Shown: positions 13,484 through 13,570 of the stretch, one piece after another
Position numbering within the stretch: position 1 is the first letter of the stretch
Layout of the letters: every line of letters starts with the position of its first letter
NCBI GenBank assembly: GCA_003154335.1
Contig: PMDE01000092.1
Location: 1 to 13,570, forward strand
Length of the DNA: 13,570 bases
Direction of reading: 5' to 3'
Origin: Methanoregula sp.
GTDB lineage: Archaea; Halobacteriota; Methanomicrobia; Methanomicrobiales; Methanospirillaceae
Notes under the pieces: model-generated
Seen by the model: the letters and a program-made list of their open reading frames with translations, nothing else
Database searches by the model: none
Told to the model about the DNA's origin: nothing
Made by a program: the position numbers and the translations under genes

Positions 13484-13570
13484 TTAGAACTTCGCTCCGA
13501 GGAATGTGCATACTGCGCCAAGCGTTATATGCGCCGGGTTATTCAGCCGGTTCATATGTGCGTCTTCGAG
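13484..13570 (-). CDS. rplM: 50S ribosomal protein L13, C-terminal fragment cut by the window edge
   Basis: Twenty-eight in-frame codons run from the window edge to a TAA at 13484-13486, reading AHMNRL and then ITLGAVCTFLGAKF. The H-x2-RL and TLG-x6-LGAKF pattern is the end of archaeal L13, and rpl13-rpsI is a standard gene pair. It is incomplete only because the window ends. Confidence 0.88.
   Translation of the reverse strand, partial: LEDAHMNRLNNPAHITLGAVCTFLGAKF

Noticed and set aside
1..13570. CRISPR arrays, insertion sequences, prophage or attachment sites
   Set aside because: No regularly spaced repeats, transposase or integrase frames, or terminal inverted repeats were seen, and the tRNA is not flanked by a visible integrase gene or a repeated 3' end.

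Overview
The window reads as chromosomal DNA of a methanogenic euryarchaeon, most likely of the order Methanomicrobiales (Methanoregula-like; inference from gene order and protein flavour, no database was consulted). The archaeal signs are an rpl13-rpsI-rpoN-rpoK-eno-rpsB operon, RNA polymerase subunits N and K, an archaeal GluRS, a mevalonate-type isoprenoid pathway with isopentenyl phosphate kinase, an archaeal RNase J, and TATA-like promoters combined with Shine-Dalgarno sites.

Layout. From the right edge, everything down to about 3104 is on the minus strand. Block 1 (13570 to 10748) is the information-processing operon: the end of ribosomal protein L13, S9, RpoN, a tRNA-Pro(CGG) inserted between the polymerase genes, RpoK (57 aa), enolase, and S2. 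Genes are separated by 8 to 36 nt or overlap (ATGA between eno and rpsB). Block 2 (10683 to 3104) follows after a 64-nt gap with a TATA-like element: a MEMO-family protein, mevalonate kinase, isopentenyl phosphate kinase, type 2 IPP isomerase, RNase J, a short-chain prenyl diphosphate (GGPP) synthase, and glutamyl-tRNA synthetase. Most junctions are overlaps or gaps under 20 nt, so it is probably one transcript with a possible internal promoter before RNase J. Four enzymes take mevalonate toward GGPP, the precursor of archaeal membrane lipids. The steps between phosphomevalonate and isopentenyl phosphate are not encoded here.

Block 3 (3032 to 1) is a separate accessory unit. A plus-strand TetR-type regulator (2454-3032) converges on gltX and diverges from a minus-strand pair: a secreted or anchored protein with CARDB-like repeats (977-2299) and an FtsX/MacB-type ABC permease that runs off the left edge (1-995). 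The 154-nt divergent region holds nested dyads and TATA-like boxes for both directions, consistent with self- and cross-regulation by the TetR protein. An ATPase subunit is expected beyond the left edge.

Most of the window is a conserved archaeal housekeeping region. The items most worth a second look are the enolase with an altered active-site segment, the MEMO protein at the head of the isoprenoid operon, the tRNA inside the polymerase operon, and the TetR/CARDB/permease unit. I saw no CRISPR array, insertion sequence or prophage.
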